This document shows positions 46,114 through 54,406 of a stretch of 64,000 bases of DNA, one piece after another; the stretch's first letter is position 1, and every line of letters begins with the position of its first letter. The notes beneath the pieces are model-generated. The model had not been told where the DNA came from, did no database searches, and worked only from the letters and a program-made list of their open reading frames with translations. Both the position numbers and the translations under genes were made by a program. The stretch lies in assembly GCF_003590645.1 (NCBI RefSeq), contig NZ_CP031834.1, forward strand, positions 4,402,501 through 4,466,500. The letters are read 5' to 3'. The DNA comes from Mesorhizobium sp. DCY119 (GTDB taxonomy: Bacteria > Pseudomonadota > Alphaproteobacteria > Rhizobiales > Rhizobiaceae).

Positions 46114-47298
46114 TCATGCGGCGGCTTCGGACAAGCCCTTGGCGGCAGCGCGGATGCGCGACAGCGCTTCGCGGATCTCATCGTCCGTAACGGTCAATGG
46201 CGGCAGCAGGCGCACGACGTTGTCGCCCGCAGGCACCGCCAGCATTTCTTCCTGTCGCAGCGCGCCGTTGACTGCGGTGTTTGGCACTTTGCATTTCAGG
46301 CCGAGCATCAGCCCGGTGCCGCGCACGCTTTCGATGATTTCGGGAAATTCGTCGGAGATCGCGGCCAGCCCCTGCTTCATCAGCAGCGCCTTGCGCTTGA
46401 CCTCGTCGAGGAAGCCGTCTTCCAGCACCACGTCGAGCACGGCATTGCCGACCGCCATGGCGAGCGGGTTGCCGCCGAAGGTGGTGCCGTGGACGCCGGC
46501 CGTCATGCCGACAGCCGCTTCGTCGGTGGCAAGGCAGGCGCCGACGGGGAAGCCGCCGCCGATGCCCTTGGCGATTGCCATCAGGTCCGGCGTCACGCCG
46601 GTCCATTCATAGGCAAACAGCTTGCCGGTGCGGCCGATGCCGCATTGCACTTCGTCGAAAATCAGCAGCAGGCCGTGCTGGTCGCAAAGCTCGCGCAGGC
46701 GCTTCAGAAACGCCGTCGGCACTTCGCGAATGCCGCCCTCGCCCTGGATCGGCTCGATCAGGATCGCCGCCGTCTCCGGCGTGATCGCCTTCTCGACCGC
46801 TGCGATATCGCCAAACGGAACCTGGTCGAAACCGTCGACCTTGGGACCAAAGCCTTCGAGGTATTTTTCCTGGCCGCCGGCAGCGATGGTTGCCAGCGTG
46901 CGGCCGTGGAAAGCGCCCTCGAAGGTGATGGTGCGGAACTTTTCCGGGTGGCCGCTGACATATTGATAGCGCCGCGCCGTCTTGATGGCGCATTCCAGCG
47001 CCTCCGCGCCCGAATTGGTGAAGAACACCTTGTCGGCGAAGGTCGCTGCGACCAGCCGCTCGCCAAGGCGGCGCTGGCCCGGAATCTCATAAAGGTTCGA
47101 GGTGTGCCACAGCTTGCCGGCCTGCTCGGTGAGAGCGGCGACGAGCTGGGGGTGGCCATGGCCGAGCGAATTCACGGCGATGCCGCCGGCAAAATCGAGG
47201 AAGCGTCGGCCGTCATCCGCAACCAGCCAGGTGCCCTCGCCCCTGTCGAAAGCCAGGGGTGCACGTGCGAAAGTCTCGTAAAGCGCCGAACCGCTCAT
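46114..47298 (-). CDS. argD: Acetylornithine/succinyldiaminopimelate aminotransferase
   Basis: A 394-residue class III aminotransferase: [68 protein letters not shown] and the PLP lysine in [15 protein letters not shown]. Acts in arginine (and possibly lysine) synthesis. Its transcript begins somewhere upstream of an intrinsic terminator at 47326-47349, which suggests attenuation. Forms an operon with argF. Confidence 0.95.
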   Translation of the reverse strand: MSGSALYETFARAPLAFDRGEGTWLVADDGRRFLDFAGGIAVNSLGHGHPQLVAALTEQAGKLWHTSNLYEIPGQRRLGERLVAATFADKVFFTNSGAEALECAIKTARRYQYVSGHPEKFRTITFEGAFHGRTLATIAAGGQEKYLEGFGPKVDGFDQVPFGDIAAVEKAITPETAAILIEPIQGEGGIREVPTAFLKRLRELCDQHGLLLIFDEVQCGIGRTGKLFAYEWTGVTPDLMAIAKGIGGGFPVGACLATDEAAVGMTAGVHGTTFGGNPLAMAVGNAVLDVVLEDGFLDEVKRKALLMKQGLAAISDEFPEIIESVRGTGLMLGLKCKVPNTAVNGALRQEEMLAVPAGDNVVRLLPPLTVTDDEIREALSRIRAAAKGLSEAAA

Positions 47299-47325
47299 TA
47301 TATGCGTCTCCGGGACCGGAAAACC

Positions 47326-47349
47326 AAAAAAGCCGCCTCAAGCGGCGGC
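47326..47349 (-). terminator. Intrinsic terminator inside the argD leader (possible attenuator)
   Basis: Read on the minus strand, GCCGCC-GCTTGA-GGCGGC is followed by T6 (47331 down to 47326), a textbook terminator, 28 bases upstream of the argD ATG. No minus-strand gene lies upstream before divergent gcrA, so it would act on the argD leader itself. No obvious Arg-rich leader peptide is seen. Confidence 0.75.
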
Positions 47350-47473
47350 CTTAACGGGCATATTTCGTTTCCGGTCACAAAGTCAACGAAAACGTCGCGC
47401 AGAAGCGCGCGGCGGACAACTTGGCCCAATAAGCCACCTTTATTGCGGCAAGTTGTTGAAAACCCAAAAAACC

Positions 47474-47620
47474 GATTCGTGTGGCACCCCGGACTCTTGT
47501 CACCGAGTCAGCCGATAAGGTAGTTTGAAGTCTAGAAATAACCAGATTTGGTGCGGCAAACCCAATCACCCGAATATATGTGGTGTCACCCCGAGCATTT
47601 GTCGGGACGGGAATGGATTC
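47474..47620. promoter_or_regulatory. Cluster of four GANTC (CcrM) sites upstream of gcrA
   Basis: GATTC at 47474-47478 and 47616-47620, GACTC at 47492-47496 and GAGTC at 47505-47509. CcrM methylates GANTC and GcrA activates promoters carrying methylated sites, so autoregulation or cell-cycle timing of gcrA is likely. The argD-gcrA gap (357 bases) contains these sites and the argD terminator. Confidence 0.6.
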
Positions 47621-47655
47621 CGGGAGGTCGCACGCACAAGCAGGAGCATGCTCTC

Positions 47656-48174
47656 ATGAACTGGACTGACGAGCGAGTGGAAACCCTCCGCAAATTGTGG
47701 GCCGAAGGCCTGAGCGCCAGCCAGATCGCCGCCCAGCTTGGCGGCGTCAGCCGCAATGCCGTCATCGGCAAGGTCCACCGCCTGAAGCTTTCGAGCCGCG
47801 GCCGCTCGACGGCAGCGCCGGCCCGCCAGAAAAAGACGGTGCACGCGTCGACCGGCGTCAAGACCGCGCCGCGCGCCACGACCACCACGCGCACAGTGAC
47901 GACCTCGATCGGCGCAACCGCGCTGCAGACGCAGTTCGATGCCGAGCCGGTGGCTCGCCACTATCTGCGCCCCGTCGAAAATGTGGTCGTCCCGATCTCG
48001 CGGCATCTTCAGCTCGTCGAGCTCAACGAGCGCACCTGCAAGTGGCCGAATGGCGACCCGCTGACGGAAGAATTCCACTTCTGCGGCAACGACGCTGCCG
48101 AGAGCGGCCCCTATTGCAAGTACCACTCGAAGATCGCTTTCCAGCCGGCATCGGAGCGGCGCAGAAGCCGCTGA
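47656..48174 (+). CDS. gcrA: GcrA cell-cycle regulator
   Basis: A 172-residue GcrA: N-terminal helix-turn-helix MNWTDERVETLRKLWAEG, LSASQIAAQLGGVSRNAVIG and KVHRLKLSSRGR; a basic, Thr/Ala-rich linker; and the conserved C-terminal CKWPNGDP with FCGNDAAESGPYCKYHSKIAF that contacts sigma-70 RNA polymerase. It controls DNA-replication, division and ccrM genes through methylated GANTC promoters. ATG 47656 preceded by AGGAG; the longer frame to 47548 lacks family similarity. Confidence 0.96.
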   Translation: MNWTDERVETLRKLWAEGLSASQIAAQLGGVSRNAVIGKVHRLKLSSRGRSTAAPARQKKTVHASTGVKTAPRATTTTRTVTTSIGATALQTQFDAEPVARHYLRPVENVVVPISRHLQLVELNERTCKWPNGDPLTEEFHFCGNDAAESGPYCKYHSKIAFQPASERRRSR

Positions 48175-48219
48175 TAGTGAATAGTGAATAGTGAATAGTG
48201 AATAGTGAATAGTGAATAG
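48175..48219. repeat. Tandem TAGTGAA repeat (6 units)
   Basis: Six exact 7-base units TAGTGAA from 48175 to 48216 followed by TAG, starting directly after the gcrA stop. CTACTCTCTACTCGCTATTC at 48258-48277 is a degenerate inverted copy, so the convergent gcrA/corA gap can fold into a long imperfect stem that may act as terminator. Confidence 0.95.
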
Positions 48220-48291
48220 AAAGCAGTGCGACGGTTCGCGAAGCGCAATCGCCTAATCTACTCTCTACTCGCTATTCTCTTTCCCCCTTCA

Positions 48292-49299
48292 TCACAGCCA
48301 GCCGTTCTTGCGGAACCGCCAGTAAAGGAAGGCGCAAGTGGCGGCGATTGCCGTCAGCACCATCGGATAGCCGTATTCCATCCTCAGCTCGGGCATGTCG
48401 CTGAAATTCATGCCGTAGATGCCTGCGAGCGCCGTCGGCACCGCCAGAATGGCGGCCCATGAGGCGAGTTTCTTGGAGATCGCCGTTTCCTGGCTCTGCC
48501 CGACCAGAAGGCTCGCCTCGAAGGCGAACGCCAGCACCTCGCGCAGACTGTCGATCTTCTCCTGCACGGTGCGGATGTGATCGGTCACGTCGCGGAACAG
48601 CGGGTGCATTGCGGCATGGATTTGCGGCAGGTCCGCGCTTGTCAGCCGCCTGCAGACCTCGACCAGTGGAAGGGCGGCGTTGCGCAGCCGCAGAAGATCG
48701 CGTCTGAGCATGTAGAGCCGTTCGATCTCGGCGGCGAGCATCGGCTTGAGCAGAACCTTGTCCTCGATCTCCTCGACCTCGTCCTCGATCTGCTCCAGCA
48801 CCGGCATGTAGTTGTCGACGATGAAATCGAGGATGGCGTAGAGGACGAAGTCCTCGCCCTTGGCCAGCGAATGCGGACAGCTTTCCCAATGCTGGCGAAC
48901 GGTGGCGTAGGAGGTCGACGGGCCGTGCCGGACGCTGACGATATAGCCCTTGCCGACGAACAGATGCGTTTCGCCGAAGGTGACGCGACGGTCGATCAGT
49001 TGCGCCGTGCGGGCAACGATGAACAGCGCATCGCCATATTGCTCGATCTTAGGCCGCTGGTGCGGATGCTCGGCATCCTCGATCGCCAACGCATGAAGAT
49101 TGAACTGCGCCTGTACGCGCAGCAGGAGTTCACGGCTGGGCTCGAGAAGGCCTATCCAGACGACATGGCCTTCCTTGCCAGCCCACTCGCCGGCTTCCTC
49201 GACCGGAATATCGGCAACGCGCTTGCCTGCGGCATAGACGCTCGAGGCAACGATCCCGGCTTCCGCCGGAGCGGGCGCGAATTTGCGGACATGATCCAT
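48292..49299 (-). CDS. corA: CorA-type magnesium/cobalt transporter
   Basis: A 335-residue CorA-family protein: large cytoplasmic N-terminal domain with a long helix (about 180-280), two C-terminal membrane helices (AAILAVPTALAGIYGMN and VLTAIAATCAFLYWRF) and the selectivity motif GMN followed by FSDMPEL. ATG 49299 has GGGAGG upstream; a GTG two codons earlier is in frame. It lies 97 bases downstream of phoU on the same strand. Confidence 0.9.
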   Translation of the reverse strand: MDHVRKFAPAPAEAGIVASSVYAAGKRVADIPVEEAGEWAGKEGHVVWIGLLEPSRELLLRVQAQFNLHALAIEDAEHPHQRPKIEQYGDALFIVARTAQLIDRRVTFGETHLFVGKGYIVSVRHGPSTSYATVRQHWESCPHSLAKGEDFVLYAILDFIVDNYMPVLEQIEDEVEEIEDKVLLKPMLAAEIERLYMLRRDLLRLRNAALPLVEVCRRLTSADLPQIHAAMHPLFRDVTDHIRTVQEKIDSLREVLAFAFEASLLVGQSQETAISKKLASWAAILAVPTALAGIYGMNFSDMPELRMEYGYPMVLTAIAATCAFLYWRFRKNGWL

Positions 49300-49396
49300 C
49301 ACCACCTCCCGAAGGCAGAACCTTCACTGCGTGATGAATGCGCAGGTCAGCCAGTCTAGCGCAATTTTGCGGAAAGTTCGAGGATGCGGACCCCGC

Positions 49397-50122
49397 TCAC
49401 TTCGCCGAGATTTCCACCGGCAGCACGACCTTGTCGGTCTTGTCTTCCTTGGGACGGTCGATCGGCATCTGGTCGCCGGTGACGACGTAATAGATCGTCT
49501 CGGCGATGTTGGTGGCGTGGTCGCCGATGCGCTCGATGTTCTTGGCGCAGAACAGGAGATGCGTGCAGGGTGTGATGTTGCGCGGGTCTTCCATCATGTA
49601 GGTCAGGAGCTCGCGGAACAGCGACGTGTACATGGCGTCGATCTGATTGTCGCGGGCGCGCACGAATTCGATGCGCTCGACCGAGCGCGAGGCATAGACG
49701 TCCAGCACTTCCTTGAGCTGCGTCAGTGCCAGTTCGGCCAGCGCCTGCAGGCCGCGAAACAGGCTTACGGGCTGGCGGCCTTCCGAAACCGCCACCACGC
49801 GCTTGGCGACGTTCTTGCCGAGATCGCCGACGCGCTCGAGATCGGCTGAAATGCGGATCGCGCCGATGATTTCGCGCAAATCCCCGGCCACTGGTTGGCG
49901 CTTGGCGATAAGCACGATCGACTTGTCGTCGATCTCGCGCTGGGCTTCGTCGAGGATGGTGTCGTCGGCGATGACCTTCTTGGCCAGTGCCAGATCCGCA
50001 TTGACGAGTGCCGCGATCGCCTGATCGACAAGGCGCTCGGCCTGGCCGCCCATCGCCGCAACCTTGCGGGTCAGGTATTTCAGCTCGTCGTCATAGGCAC
50101 TGACAATGTGGTGCGACTGCAT
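49397..50122 (-). CDS. phoU: Phosphate signalling complex protein PhoU
   Basis: A 241-residue all-helical protein with two PhoU repeats (ISADLERVGDLGKNVAKR and FCAKNIERIGDHATNIAETIYY, the metal-binding E-R-x-G-D motifs). It links the Pst transporter to PhoR and restrains phosphate-starvation signalling. In many rhizobia phoU follows pstB and precedes phoB; here neither flanks it: corA follows and a ClC channel gene diverges upstream. Confidence 0.95.
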   Translation of the reverse strand: MQSHHIVSAYDDELKYLTRKVAAMGGQAERLVDQAIAALVNADLALAKKVIADDTILDEAQREIDDKSIVLIAKRQPVAGDLREIIGAIRISADLERVGDLGKNVAKRVVAVSEGRQPVSLFRGLQALAELALTQLKEVLDVYASRSVERIEFVRARDNQIDAMYTSLFRELLTYMMEDPRNITPCTHLLFCAKNIERIGDHATNIAETIYYVVTGDQMPIDRPKEDKTDKVVLPVEISAK

Positions 50123-50333
50123 GAAGGTCCATCTCTCTTCGGAACCGGCAAATCACGATCCCTGAATCCATGCATATAGGCTAACGACATGACGGAAAAA
50201 AGAAAGCTTGGATTGGCGGCACGCTGACGCCACAATTCGGGCTGATAGCGCCTGCGCGAGGGGTCCGGAAACATCGTCTCCAACGAGCAGCGGTTATTAT
50301 TTTAGCCGGCGCGCAAAGTGGTCTAGCGTTCCC

Positions 50334-52163
50334 GTGACGTCCATCCTCTTGACTGCAAAAGGCCGCGCGGTGTTCCACGGCACGATCACAAAGCTCCTTT
50401 CCTCCTGGAAGAACCGCGCGCAAGTTCACACGGCGCTGCACCTTCTCAACGCGCGCGGCATAGCCGTCGTCGGCGTGGCCTGCGTCGTCGGAGCGCTGGC
50501 GGCGGTGACTGTCACGGCGATGAGCTGGATCGTTCAGGAAATGCACTGGCTGCTTTTCGGGCTGGAGCGCGGCGCGCGGCTGTCGGCCATGTTTTCGCTG
50601 TCCAGCTCTTCCCAGGCGCTGGTGCCGATCATGGGCGGCGTGCTGCTCGGGCTGACGATCGCCTATCTCCGCCGCCGGCAATATCGCACGCCGATCGATC
50701 CGATCGAGGCCAATGCGCTCTATGGCGGAAGGCTGTCGGCCACGGACACCGCCATCGTCGCCGTGCAGACGATCATCTCGAGCGGCTTCGGCGCGTCGGT
50801 CGGGCTTGAGGCGGCCTATACCCAGAGCGGTTCGGGGCTGGCGTCCCGGCTGGCCCGCATTCTGCGGCTGCGCCGCAATGACGTCAGGATACTGGTGGGA
50901 TGCGGCGCGGGCGGCGCTATTGCCGCTGCCTTCGGCGCGCCGTTGACCGGCGCGTTCTACGGTTTCGAGCTTATCATCGGTGTCTATTCCGTCGCCAATG
51001 TCGCGCCGGTGATGGCAGCCGCCGTCACCGCCTCGCTGACGGCGAGCTATCTCGGCGGCGCGCAATTTCCCATCGAAGTCGGCCCCGTGCCGGCGATGAC
51101 GGCCATGCAGTATCTGCCCTATCTGCTGCTGGGCTTTCTGGCGGGTGCTGCGTCTATCGCCATCATGCAACTTGTGACGGTCGTGGAGAAGGGTTTTTCA
51201 CGGCTATCCATCGACGCAGCACTGCGTCCGGCGATCGGCGGGTGCCTGATCGGCGCACTGGCCCTGATCACGCCTCAGGTGCTTTCGAGCGGCCATGGCG
51301 CGCTGCATCGCGAACTGGCGATGAATTACGGCCTCTATGTCGTCGCCGAACTCTTCGTCCTCAAGCTGATCGCATCTGCCGTATCGCTGGGCTCGGGGTT
51401 TCGCGGCGGCCTGTTCTTCGCTTCGCTGTTCCTCGGCGCGCTGCTCGGCAAGATCTTTGCCGAGGCGATGATTTTCCTGCTCCCGCAAACCGGGGTCGAT
51501 CCGATGATCGCGGCCGTCGTCGGCATGACCTCGCTCGCCGTCGGCGTCGTCGGGGCACCGTTGACCATGACATTCCTGGCGCTGGAATCCAGCGGCAACC
51601 TCGCGCTCACCGGCGTTGTTCTCGGGGCATCGATCGTTTCGGCGGTGCTGGTGCGGGAGACCTTCGGCTACTCCTTCTCGACCTGGCGGTTCCATCTGCG
51701 CGGCGAGACGATCCGAAGCGCCCATGACGTGAGCTGGACGCGCAACCTGACCGTCGAGCGCATGATGCGCGAGGACGTTCGCACCTTGCCCGACACAACC
51801 ACGATCGAGGAATTCCGCAAGCAGGTCCCGCTGGGTGCGGCACAGCGCGTGATCGTCACCGACGCCGACAAGAAATATGCCGGGATGCTGCTTGTCGCCG
51901 AAGTCTACGGCCTCGATGCAAGCGTTGAAGCGGAAACCCAATCCATTCGCACGCTGGCGAAATATCAGGACACGCTTCTGGTGCCGTCCATGAACGTCAA
52001 GGCGGCGGCGGATATCTTTGCCCGGTCGGGCAGCGAGGAATTACCGGTCGTCGACAACTTCGCCAACCGCCGGGTGGTCGGGCTTTTGACCGAGGCCCAC
52101 CTGCTGCGCCGCTATGCCGAGGAACTGGACAAGGCGCGCAAGGATCTTTCAGGCGAAAGCTGA
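50334..52163 (+). CDS. ClC-type chloride channel/antiporter with CBS domains
   Basis: About 609 residues: a ClC membrane domain (roughly 40-440) and a C-terminal CBS pair (about 475-600). SGFGASVGLEAAYTQSGSG contains the likely gating glutamate in place of the common GREGP context; GCGAGGAIAAAFGAPLTGAFYGFELI and SGFRGGLFFASLFLGALLGK line the pore; GAPLTMTFLALE follows. Probable chloride/proton exchange under acid or ionic stress. Start is uncertain: GTG 50334 is chosen, while TTG 50208 would add 42 unusual residues. Confidence 0.82.
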   Translation: MTSILLTAKGRAVFHGTITKLLSSWKNRAQVHTALHLLNARGIAVVGVACVVGALAAVTVTAMSWIVQEMHWLLFGLERGARLSAMFSLSSSSQALVPIMGGVLLGLTIAYLRRRQYRTPIDPIEANALYGGRLSATDTAIVAVQTIISSGFGASVGLEAAYTQSGSGLASRLARILRLRRNDVRILVGCGAGGAIAAAFGAPLTGAFYGFELIIGVYSVANVAPVMAAAVTASLTASYLGGAQFPIEVGPVPAMTAMQYLPYLLLGFLAGAASIAIMQLVTVVEKGFSRLSIDAALRPAIGGCLIGALALITPQVLSSGHGALHRELAMNYGLYVVAELFVLKLIASAVSLGSGFRGGLFFASLFLGALLGKIFAEAMIFLLPQTGVDPMIAAVVGMTSLAVGVVGAPLTMTFLALESSGNLALTGVVLGASIVSAVLVRETFGYSFSTWRFHLRGETIRSAHDVSWTRNLTVERMMREDVRTLPDTTTIEEFRKQVPLGAAQRVIVTDADKKYAGMLLVAEVYGLDASVEAETQSIRTLAKYQDTLLVPSMNVKAAADIFARSGSEELPVVDNFANRRVVGLLTEAHLLRRYAEELDKARKDLSGES

Positions 52164-52348
52164 GCGGACTTGGCAAAGCTCGCCCGCGCCCTAACTTTCA
52201 AACAGGACAGAAATCGATAAGATTTGAAACAAAAAACTTTGCCTGGCGACACCGCAATAGTTCTAAATTACCGATTTACATCGTTAGATTCATAGATATA
52301 GCTATTGATACTCATGTTGCGGACAGGCAATCGCACCGAGGAACGGCA

Positions 52349-53074
52349 ATGCTGAATGCACACAGCGAATTGCTCGACTTCATCGAGCGGGCAGAGAGAC
52401 ACCCCTCGATGTCTCTCCTCGTCGACGACTTTTCCCAGGTCATCGACCGGCAGGGCTTCAACGCTTTCATCATGACCGGCCTGCCTTCGGCCGGCATCGA
52501 CGTCGAGCCGATGGTCATCGCCAACCATTGGCCGGAAGCCTGGTCCGATCGTTACAGGGAGCAGGTGTATTTTCCCGACGATCCGGTCTCGAAATGGTCG
52601 ATCACCAAAGACCGGCCTTTCCATTGGCGGGAAGCCTGGAACGCGTTTCCCGTCAGCAAGCGCGTCCAGCAGCTGAACGGCGAGGCCGCTGCTTTTGGCC
52701 TGGTCGACGGCATCGCCTTCCCGCTGCGAACCGCCAGAAGGTGGCAGGCGGTCGTGTCGCTTGCCAGCCACCACAGGATGGACATCGACAAGAAGGACGA
52801 AGGCCTGCTCTACTGCGCCGCCGTCTATTTCCAGATGGCCGCAAATGACCTGGCGTCCCAGAAGGCCCCTCCGCCTCCGACCTTGAGCGACAGGGAGCAG
52901 GAAATCCTGAAATGGGCTGCGGCCGGCAAGACCGCCTGGGAGATATCGACCATCCTCAATATTTCCGAGGCGACGACGCGCACCCACCAGCGGCATATCA
53001 ATGCAAAGCTGGATACCGCCAACACAACCCAGGCGGTCATGGAAGCAATCAGGCAACACATTATTCACGTGTAG
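52349..53074 (+). CDS. LuxR-family acyl-homoserine lactone receptor/regulator
   Basis: A 241-residue LuxR. Residues equivalent to all TraR ligand contacts are in register with a constant offset of eight: Trp65, Tyr69, Asp78, Pro79, Trp93. C-terminal helix-turn-helix TLSDREQEILKWAAAGKTAW, EISTILNISEATTRTHQRHI covers about 177-225. ATG 52349 follows AGGAACGGCA. It precedes a LuxI synthase by 89 bases in the same direction and should respond to that enzyme's signal. No convincing lux-box palindrome found in the nearby gaps. Confidence 0.93.
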   Translation: MLNAHSELLDFIERAERHPSMSLLVDDFSQVIDRQGFNAFIMTGLPSAGIDVEPMVIANHWPEAWSDRYREQVYFPDDPVSKWSITKDRPFHWREAWNAFPVSKRVQQLNGEAAAFGLVDGIAFPLRTARRWQAVVSLASHHRMDIDKKDEGLLYCAAVYFQMAANDLASQKAPPPPTLSDREQEILKWAAAGKTAWEISTILNISEATTRTHQRHINAKLDTANTTQAVMEAIRQHIIHV

Positions 53075-53163
53075 ATTGCCGGTCAATCATCGATTCCGAC
53101 GATAGCTGACAGGCCCGTTACGGTTCATCCTTCTGCGAGAATCAACCGCAGGGGGTAGTAGCC

Positions 53164-53829
53164 GTGCAAATCCACGTCGTGAATGCCGCAAACCGTCACC
53201 TCTATACCGCCGAACTCGAAGACTTCTTTCGTGCCCGTCACGCCATCTATGTCGAAGAAAAGCAATGGCGCGAGGACGACGGGAGCGGCATGGAAATCGA
53301 CCAGTTCGACACCGATGAAGCCACCTACATGATCGGGATCGTTGACGACCAGGTCATGACCGGAACCCGGCTTCTGCCGACGACCGAACCGCATATGCTG
53401 AGCGAGGTGTTTCCGCACAGCTGCAACTTCACCGGCGTCCCGCGGCAACCGGACGTCGCCGAATGGACGCGCGGCTTCATCGTGCCTTCCTTCCGCGAAA
53501 AGGGCCACGGCCCGATCAAGGGCCAGTTCTGCGGAACGGTCATGGAATACTGCCTGAACGAAGGCATCACCCGCATCGGCGGTATTCAGGACCTGTATTG
53601 GCTGCCGCTGTGGAAGCGGTTCGGCTGGACGGTGCGACAGATCGGAAATCCTATTCTGATCGACGACCGCTGGTGTGTCGCCGCCTATTTCGACGTCACG
53701 CAGGAAGCACGCGACCGCGCGCTCGCCAGGGGCAATCTCGACCATTCCATTCTGGTGCATCGCGGCCCCTACGAGCCGTTCATGCAGCAGTTCAGCTCGA
53801 GCCGGACAGGAGGCGCTCGTGCAGCTTAA
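53164..53829 (+). CDS. Acyl-homoserine lactone synthase (LuxI family)
   Basis: A 221-residue LuxI-type enzyme. Residues equivalent to the invariant set are present: Arg25, Trp35, Asp46, Asp49, Arg69, Glu100, Arg103; Tyr29 replaces the usual Phe. EIDQFDTDEATYMIGI and the overall pattern resemble BjaI/RpaI/BraI synthases, which use branched or aryl acyl-CoA rather than fatty acyl-ACP; this is inference from recalled similarity. GTG start at 53164 after AGGGGG. Overlaps the next gene by 11 bases. Confidence 0.92.
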   Translation: MQIHVVNAANRHLYTAELEDFFRARHAIYVEEKQWREDDGSGMEIDQFDTDEATYMIGIVDDQVMTGTRLLPTTEPHMLSEVFPHSCNFTGVPRQPDVAEWTRGFIVPSFREKGHGPIKGQFCGTVMEYCLNEGITRIGGIQDLYWLPLWKRFGWTVRQIGNPILIDDRWCVAAYFDVTQEARDRALARGNLDHSILVHRGPYEPFMQQFSSSRTGGARAA

Positions 53830-54292
53830 AATGGGACAACACGAACACGGGGGGCACCCGGTGCGGCACCGGAACGGATCTCGGGCAGCACTCGCCAACA
53901 CCGGGTACAACGACGATCTGGCGGTGCCCGAAATGCCCCGCAAGGAATATTTCGCTCAGTTCGTGAGCGAACTACGAAAGGAGATGCAAGCAGCCCGCGC
54001 AGAGGAGGCGCGGCTGCTTCAGGCGGACAAGGCGCATATTTCCGGAGGCGGCAGCCTCCGGAAAACGCCGAGCGGAACCGACTACATCCTGTGGGGCAGG
54101 ATCGGCACAGGCGGTGTGCCAGATCTGCTCAACCGTATCGACGACGACATAGAAAGGTGCCGCGAGCCGGTCATCATTACCGGCACGGCCTTCTCCACCC
54201 GATACCGGTTCAGCCGCTGGCTTCTGCGCAACGGTCACATCGCGCGAGCCGATCTCGGCGAAGATGGTTTGGTGGTCGCGAAATCGGCTTAG
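53819..54292 (+). CDS. Unknown protein translationally coupled to luxI
   Basis: A 157-residue soluble protein without signal peptide or membrane segment. GTG 53819 lies inside the luxI end, with AGGAGG at 53808-53813 placed five bases upstream, so coupling is strong; ATG 53831 is an alternative. Features: basic/His-rich N-terminus (MGQHEHGGHPVRHRNG), helical KEYFAQFVSELRKEMQAARAEEARL, then a compact segment SGTDYILWGRIGTGGVPDLL, EPVIITGTAFSTRYRFSRWLLRNGH. No family recognised. Co-expression points to signal synthesis, processing or response. Confidence 0.75.
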   Translation: MQLKMGQHEHGGHPVRHRNGSRAALANTGYNDDLAVPEMPRKEYFAQFVSELRKEMQAARAEEARLLQADKAHISGGGSLRKTPSGTDYILWGRIGTGGVPDLLNRIDDDIERCREPVIITGTAFSTRYRFSRWLLRNGHIARADLGEDGLVVAKSA

Positions 54293-54376
54293 CCGAGCAA
54301 GGAATAGATCGCGTCTTGCGCACCCTTGTACGCGCGTCGCGATAAACAGGTTCGGCCTCCCCGGACATACCGCTCG

Positions 54377-54406
54377 TCCGGCGGCGGATGTCATTCCGCC
54401 GCCGGA
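54377..54406. terminator. Strong hairpin overlapping the phoR stop codon
   Basis: TCCGGCGGCGGA (54377-54388) and TCCGCCGCCGGA (54395-54406) form a perfect 12-bp stem with 6-base loop TGTCAT, which contains the complement of the phoR TGA. It sits between convergent orf157 and phoR and may end both transcripts, but there is no T-run. Confidence 0.55.

Noticed and set aside
48175-48219. Possible CRISPR array
   Set aside because: The units are 7 bases without spacers, and no cas genes occur in the window.
50123-50333. A Pho box upstream of phoU
   Set aside because: Only one half-like sequence (complement CCGTCATG near 50190) is seen, without the tandem second half.
53075-53163. A lux-box between luxR and luxI
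   Set aside because: Only a single GACAGG half-site (near 53107) is visible; no 18-20 base dyad.
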